From the NCBI GenBank assembly GCA_040081555.1, contig JBEBGG010000128.1, positions 1-10,020 on the forward strand: a stretch of DNA of 10,020 bases. The letters are read 5' to 3'. Source of the stretch: CADEEX01 sp040081555. GTDB taxonomy: Bacteria; Acidobacteriota; Vicinamibacteria; Vicinamibacterales; CAVVIG01. Shown here in pieces: positions 5,775 through 10,020 of this stretch. The position numbers and the translations under genes were made by a program. Numbering within the stretch: position 1 is the stretch's first letter; every line of letters starts with the position of its first letter. The notes under the pieces were generated by a model. The model was not told the DNA's origin. It ran no database searches and saw only the letters and a list, made by a program, of their open reading frames with translations.

Positions 5775-8700
5775 TGACAGCACTGGCAGTACTGCTTCTG
5801 CCTGTCTTCATATGCGTTCTTGCCAACACCGAGCCCTGTCGGTGACAAGCCCCGATAGTAGATGTCCGCCCAATCGAAGCAGATCGCCCACGCGCCGCTG
5901 TTCCTGTCCACCCCGTCCGGGTTGTTGTACGCGGCAAGACAGGTCTGATAGGCGATGTCGTGCAGTCCGAGATCGCAGACCTCTCGGTTTACCGTCGTGT
6001 CACCGGTCACACACGTCTGGTAGCACTCGTCGTGAAGGTCGCAGGCAAACAGATGACTGGGCTGGGTGGCCGGGTCGTTGTCGTCGGCGAGGTGGTGATC
6101 GGAAAACAGTGTGTGCGCACCCTGGGCCGGGTTGTTCCTGAGCGGCCCCGGGATCCACGTCGGGAGGCTGCAGCCGTCATACTCGCCCGGTCGATTGCTC
6201 GGCACGCGGTTCGGGCACTTCGACAGATCCGACTTCGGATCGGCGGGGTCCAACCGCTTGTCGATCACGTCGCCCTGATAGCAGCATTTGTCGTTATCGT
6301 GATCGACGTCGCTGTTGTCTGACACGACCGCCCCGTTGTTGCAGCGATCGATTCTGCAGTCGAGCGGCGTCTGCGGCGGGGTCTGACTGTTGTCTGGTAC
6401 GCACTGGTTCCCCTGTGTCGTGAGGCACAGCCCACACGACCCGGCGCTACCGCTCGGCGTGGGGTTGCCACCGCCATGCCAGCCGGCCTTCAGCACGCCG
6501 ACGCCGGCGCTCGATCGGATCACCTGGCCGTCGTCGCTCACCACGCCAGTGCCGATGGCGACAAACGCACCGATATCGTGATCGAACGAGTACAGCTCGG
6601 TCACCTCGCGCGGCCTCAAGCCGTCGACGTTGGGCAGCGTGATCGGCGCCGGTGGATTGAAGAGCGCGCCCGCCGGCTGAATCGTCACGATGAAGCGGGC
6701 CTGCTGCCCGAACGCCGGTACCATCGGCACTTTGTCACGGTGCACAGCTGTGACGCTGACGCACCCGGTCTTCGACCCACCGGGAAACGTGACTTGGCCC
6801 GGCGCGAAGGTCAACGAGAAACCCGGGGACTCAGGCAGGGTCAGCGTGCCGCCGCCGGTCGTCGCCGTCACACAGAGCTGATCCGTGGTCGTCAGCGGCA
6901 GCAGATAGATCGGCTGGCCGACGGTGTTGTCGTGGCCGGCGACGGTCACGATGTCGTACTCGAGAGCGGGATACGTCCCAGGCCGCTGGGCGGTTGAGCC
7001 ATCCACCAGCAGCTTCACCAAGCCCACCGGGGCCTGAGGGATGACGAACTGGCCCTGCGCGTTGGTGAGCACCGCGACGGCGGCCTGGACCGCGCTGAGG
7101 CTCGAGTGCAGCGCGTCGGTCAGCACACCGCGAACGGTGACGCCCTGAATCGGCGCGTTGCTATTGTCGAGCACCACGCCGGAGATGGTGGTGTCTGAAG
7201 GGTTCCCTGCCGCCCGGCCTGACGCCGTGAACGCGGCAGGCAGACCGGCATTGGAGGGAAACGTCGCCTCGACGACGTTGTTGGCGTTGCCTTCCTGAAA
7301 GCCCAGCGTGAGCGTGGCTGCGACCCGGCCGTCAGAATCGGTCTGCGCCGTACGACTCGCCGCGCCGTCAAACGTGCCGCCACCCTGCCGGACAGTGAAG
7401 GTCACAGGAATCCCGCCGAGCCGGTTGTTGCCGCCATCCACCACCACCGCGATGAATGGCCGGGGCAGGCTCTGACCGGTGGCGCCGGTTTGCTCGTTGC
7501 CGGTGTCAGCCACGATCCGCCCGGCTGGGCCTGGCGTCCCGCTCGCCGTGAAGATCGCCGTGCCGTCGAAACCGACGGCGTACGCTTCCACCGTATTGCC
7601 GCCAGCCCCTGCCCGGTTTCCCAGCGTCCATCGAACCGGCGCGTGACCCTGCGCGTCGGTCGTGGCGACGACGGTCGCCGCGGGCGGACCATCGGCCGCC
7701 ACCACGCCGTCGTTCTGCGTCGCCTTGAAGATCACCGGCTTGTTCGGGACCGGCGCACCGAGTCCATCAGTCAACGCGATAACGAGAGGCTCGCCGAGCA
7801 CCGAACCGATCGGCGCCGTCTGGTTGTTGCCCGAGACGAGCCGGATCCCGGACGGTGTGGCCGCCCGGCGCGTCACGGTGATGGCGCTGGTCGCCGCGTT
7901 ACCCGCGCGGTCACGCCCGACGGCCTGAAGGATGTTCGGCCCGAGCGCCAACGGCACATCGGTCACCAGGAAGGTCCGGTTCGCGACCCGGGCGGGAGTT
8001 CCGTTGACGGAGACCTGCGCCTGCTCGTCGTTGACGGTGCCGACGACGATGTCGTTGATGTTGCCGGCGAGCGAAATGGACGCGTCGGCGGTCACGAACT
8101 CGTCGGTGGGCGTGGTGATGGTGACGTGAGGGGGCGTCGTATCCAGTGTGACGGTGATGCTGGCAGTGCCGATGGCGCCGCCGGGACCAGTGGCGCTCGC
8201 CGTCACGATGTTCGGCCCTTCGGCGAGCGGCAGAGGCACGCTGAAGCTCCCATTGATGACCGGGGCCTGGACCGAGTTGATGACGACCACCGACGCCGCA
8301 CCCTCGACGGTGCCGGTCACCGTCGTCGGACTGATGTTGAGATAGCTGAGGTTTTGCGGCGACGTGATGGTGATCGCCGGAGGACGAGTGAAGGTCACCT
8401 GGAGCGACGTCGTGGTCGTGTTGCCGGCGACATCCGTCGCCGTTGCGACGACCGTGTTCGAGCCCGCGGCCAAGGCGACCTGGCAGCCGATGCTGGTTCC
8501 GCCCAAGGTTGCGGCCGCCCCGTTGCAGGTCGCGCCCGCCACACCGGAGCGATCGTCAGCCACCGTGCCGGCGACAGCGGCCAACGGCGTGAGCAGCACG
8601 CTTCCGTCGGCGGGAGAGGCCAGCACGAGCGTCGGCGGGATCGTGTCGATGTTGACGACCGCCGAGGCTGCCTGTGTATTCCCGGCATGGTCGATAGCGA

Positions 8701-10020
8701 CACCAGAGACCGACTGGCCGGCGCCGTCAGTCGTCACCACGCGATCCGGCGGACAGGCGGCGACACCAGAGCCGGCGTCCGTGCACACGAAGTGCGCCGT
8801 CACCGGCGTGTGGTTCCACCCGCTCGCGTTGGGAGACGGCGTCAGCACCACCGTGATGGTCGGCGGAAGAAAGTCGATGCTGAAGGGATCGCTCGTCACG
8901 GAGGCGGTGTTTCCGGCGTTGTCGGCAACCGTCGCCGTCACGGTTTGATTCGCCCCTTGCGCGCTCACCACTTCAGGTAGCGGACACGTGTCAACGCCCG
9001 ACCCGGCGTCGCTGCACGTGAAGTGCGCCGTGACCGGTTCGTTCAGGTAACCGTTCGAGGATGGGGGCGACAGCGTGACCGTGAGACTCGGCGGCGTCCG
9101 GTCGATGTTGAAAGGAATGCTCGTGACCGACGCGGTCAGACCCGCGGCGTCGGTAACACTCCCCGTCACCGTCTGGTTGGCGCCGTCCGCCGTGATCACG
9201 CGGTCCGCAGGGCACCCAGCCAGCGGCAAGCCACCCTGCGTGCAGGTGAAGTGAGCCGTGACCGGGGTGTTACGCCACCCGTTGGCGTTGGCCGGCGGGC
9301 TGAGGTCGATCGTGATCGTCGGCTGAGCGAGCCGGATTGTGAAGGGAGCGCTCGTCGCCGTGGCGCTGTTCCCCGCAGCGTCCGTCGCGGTTCCGATCGC
9401 GACCAGGTTCGTGCCCGGGTCCGAGAAGATCTGGTCAGCCGGGCACGACGCAACGCCAGACAACGCGTCCGCGCACGTGAAGTGCGCCGTCACCGCAGAC
9501 GTGAAGATCCCGCTCGCGTTGGGCGCCGAATCAAGATGGACGGAGACTGACGGCGGCACCTGGTCGATGTTGAACGGCGGACTGGTGACCGAGGCGCTCC
9601 CGCCGAGCGAGTCGGTCACGGTTCCCGTGACCTGCTGGCCGGCCAGTTCGGTGCTGATGATCCGGTCTGGCGGGCACACAATCGTGACGCCGGGGCTGGT
9701 CCCGCACGTGAAATGGGCCGTGACCGGAGTGCTCCGCCACCCGTTGGCGTTGGCCACGGGCGAGAGCGTCACACTGATCGTAGGCGGCGGCACGGCGCTC
9801 ACCGAAACGACCGGCGACAGCGCACGGAGTAACACGCCGCGAAATGGCGCCGACACACGGTAATACGTGGTGCCGGGCGCCGAGGCCGTGGTCACTGCGA
9901 GATAGCTGAACGTCCGGTCGCCCGCCACCGCGTCGCCGTTCACACCATCGTCGTGCATGACGCCAACGACCGCGAGCGTCCGGCCGGTGGCGTCGGTACG
10001 GAGCAGATTCACGCCGGTCG
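5771..10020 (-). CDS. Giant secreted Ig-repeat protein with C-terminal phospholipase A2-like domain (5' end outside window)
   Basis: The frame is open from the right edge to a TGA at 5771-5773, giving about 1,415 visible codons. The true start is outside the window; a GTG at 10012 has ordinary coding sequence before it and is not a convincing start. Domain order on the minus strand: a short beta domain containing GVMHDDGVNGD (to about 9790); five tandem Ig-like repeats (9781-8633), each with VTAHF(T/V)C and a second Cys before Pro; three further Ig-like domains (about 8632-7860); two Big_1/invasin-like domains (about 7850-7215, both ending FTASG); a carboxypeptidase-regulatory-like domain (about 7197-6897); a beta-rich conserved region ending AGWHGGGNP (about 6885-6460); and a cysteine-rich tail with ACDLHDECYQTC, resembling the phospholipase A2 active site. 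The Ig domains suggest a surface or secreted stalk. Substrate and localisation are inferred. The 3' end overlaps the next gene by four bases. Confidence 0.93.
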   Translation of the reverse strand, partial: TGVNLLRTDATGRTLAVVGVMHDDGVNGDAVAGDRTFSYLAVTTASAPGTTYYRVSAPFRGVLLRALSPVVSVSAVPPPTISVTLSPVANANGWRSTPVTAHFTCGTSPGVTIVCPPDRIISTELAGQQVTGTVTDSLGGSASVTSPPFNIDQVPPSVSVHLDSAPNASGIFTSAVTAHFTCADALSGVASCPADQIFSDPGTNLVAIGTATDAAGNSATATSAPFTIRLAQPTITIDLSPPANANGWRNTPVTAHFTCTQGGLPLAGCPADRVITADGANQTVTGSVTDAAGLTASVTSIPFNIDRTPPSLTVTLSPPSSNGYLNEPVTAHFTCSDAGSGVDTCPLPEVVSAQGANQTVTATVADNAGNTASVTSDPFSIDFLPPTITVVLTPSPNASGWNHTPVTAHFVCTDAGSGVAACPPDRVVTTDGAGQSVSGVAIDHAGNTQAASAVVNIDTIPPTLVLASPADGSVLLTPLAAVAGTVADDRSGVAGATCNGAAATLGGTSIGCQVALAAGSNTVVATATDVAGNTTTTSLQVTFTRPPAITITSPQNLSYLNISPTTVTGTVEGAASVVVINSVQAPVINGSFSVPLPLAEGPNIVTASATGPGGAIGTASITVTLDTTPPHVTITTPTDEFVTADASISLAGNINDIVVGTVNDEQAQVSVNGTPARVANRTFLVTDVPLALGPNILQAVGRDRAGNAATSAITVTRRAATPSGIRLVSGNNQTAPIGSVLGEPLVIALTDGLGAPVPNKPVIFKATQNDGVVAADGPPAATVVATTDAQGHAPVRWTLGNRAGAGGNTVEAYAVGFDGTAIFTASGTPGPAGRIVADTGNEQTGATGQSLPRPFIAVVVDGGNNRLGGIPVTFTVRQGGGTFDGAASRTAQTDSDGRVAATLTLGFQEGNANNVVEATFPSNAGLPAAFTASGRAAGNPSDTTISGVVLDNSNAPIQGVTVRGVLTDALHSSLSAVQAAVAVLTNAQGQFVIPQAPVGLVKLLVDGSTAQRPGTYPALEYDIVTVAGHDNTVGQPIYLLPLTTTDQLCVTATTGGGTLTLPESPGFSLTFAPGQVTFPGGSKTGCVSVTAVHRDKVPMVPAFGQQARFIVTIQPAGALFNPPAPITLPNVDGLRPREVTELYSFDHDIGAFVAIGTGVVSDDGQVIRSSAGVGVLKAGWHGGGNPTPSGSAGSCGLCLTTQGNQCVPDNSQTPPQTPLDCRIDRCNNGAVVSDNSDVDHDNDKCCYQGDVIDKRLDPADPKSDLSKCPNRVPSNRPGEYDGCSLPTWIPGPLRNNPAQGAHTLFSDHHLADDNDPATQPSHLFACDLHDECYQTCVTGDTTVNREVCDLGLHDIAYQTCLAAYNNPDGVDRNSGAWAICFDWADIYYRGLSPTGLGVGKNAYEDRQKQYCQCCQ
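5774..6184 (-). other. C-terminal phospholipase A2-like catalytic domain of the Ig-repeat protein
   Basis: The last ~137 residues contain ACDLHDECYQTC, matching the CCxxHDxCY active-site helix of secreted phospholipases A2. The candidate catalytic His codon is at 6032-6034 and is followed by Asp. A second Cys-Asp helix (VCDLGLHDIAYQTC) lies about 15 residues downstream, as in group XII-type enzymes where the second helix supplies the partner Asp. An upstream EYDGCSLP segment could correspond to the calcium loop, but the canonical YGCxCGxGG loop is absent, so metal binding and activity are uncertain. Cysteines are dense and the protein ends CQCCQ. If active, it would hydrolyse the sn-2 ester of phospholipids outside the cytoplasm. 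The alternative is a structural cysteine-rich domain that has converged on the HDxCY pattern. Confidence 0.65.
8633..9781 (-). repeat. Five tandem Ig-like domain repeats (231, 231, 231, 228, 228 bp)
   Basis: Five consecutive units lie at 9781-9551, 9550-9320, 9319-9089, 9088-8861 and 8860-8633. They encode 77, 77, 77, 76 and 76 residues. Every unit has a VTAHF(T/V)C strand, a second cysteine followed by Pro about 12 residues on, a GxxVT(D/A)xxG motif and, in most units, a closing FNID or equivalent before a Pro-Pro or similar linker. The two cysteines hold the same position in all five units, suggesting one disulfide per domain. The units are related in protein but clearly diverged in sequence, so this looks like an old duplication rather than a recent slippage array. 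Confidence 0.92.

Noticed and set aside
7490..8980. 496-codon open frame on the plus strand
   Set aside because: It lies entirely antisense to the Ig-repeat region. Its product is Arg/His/Asp-rich with no recognisable domain and reflects high GC at codon positions of the minus-strand gene.
8633..9781. CRISPR-like array
   Set aside because: The periodic units are 228-231 bp, diverged in sequence and fully coding for Ig-like domains; there are no short identical repeats with unique spacers.
10010..10012. GTG near the right edge as the start of the Ig-repeat gene
   Set aside because: The frame is open up to the edge, no signal peptide follows the GTG, and the sequence after it is mid-domain, so the gene most likely starts outside the window.

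Overview
This is a high-GC window in which the whole coding capacity lies on the minus strand. Five genes are packed head to tail with almost no intergenic DNA. Read 5'->3' on the minus strand (right to left) they are: (A) a very large Ig-repeat protein, cut by the right edge, ending in a cysteine-rich phospholipase A2-like domain (5771-10020); (B) a secreted beta-propeller-like protein of unknown function (4575-5774); (C) a di-haem cytochrome c of the DHOR / DUF1111 putative peroxidase family (2918-4534); (D) a secreted protein with two DsbA-like thioredoxin domains (1818-2921); (E) a secreted multidomain protein with Ig-like, thrombospondin type 3 and LVIVD repeats, cut by the left edge (1-1843).

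The spacing suggests one transcription unit. A/B and C/D each share a 4-base ATGA stop/start overlap, D/E overlap by 26 bases, and only 40 bases separate B from C. No promoter or terminator can be recognised; the transcription start must lie beyond the right edge. Gene E has no ATG near its beginning and runs off the window without a stop, so a simple ATG-to-stop search misses it. I identified it by reading the frame from a GTG at 1843 to base 1 and finding clear repeat families.

B, C, D and E all start with signal-peptide-like N-termini, and A is built of domains typical of secreted or surface proteins, so the cluster appears to act outside the cytoplasm. The most economical link between the genes is disulfide and redox chemistry. 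A has one conserved cysteine pair in each of five tandem Ig-like repeats and 18 cysteines in its last ~220 residues. D is a candidate thiol-disulfide oxidoreductase. C belongs to a family once annotated as 'predicted thiol oxidoreductase'. This link is inference, not something the sequence proves.

The organism is probably a soil-type, high-GC Gram-negative bacterium. The periplasmic c-type cytochrome, the DsbA proteins and the style of the large Ig, LVIVD and TSP3 proteins would fit Acidobacteriota, but there is no rRNA or marker gene here and this placement is tentative. No tRNA, rRNA, CRISPR array, insertion sequence or origin was seen.
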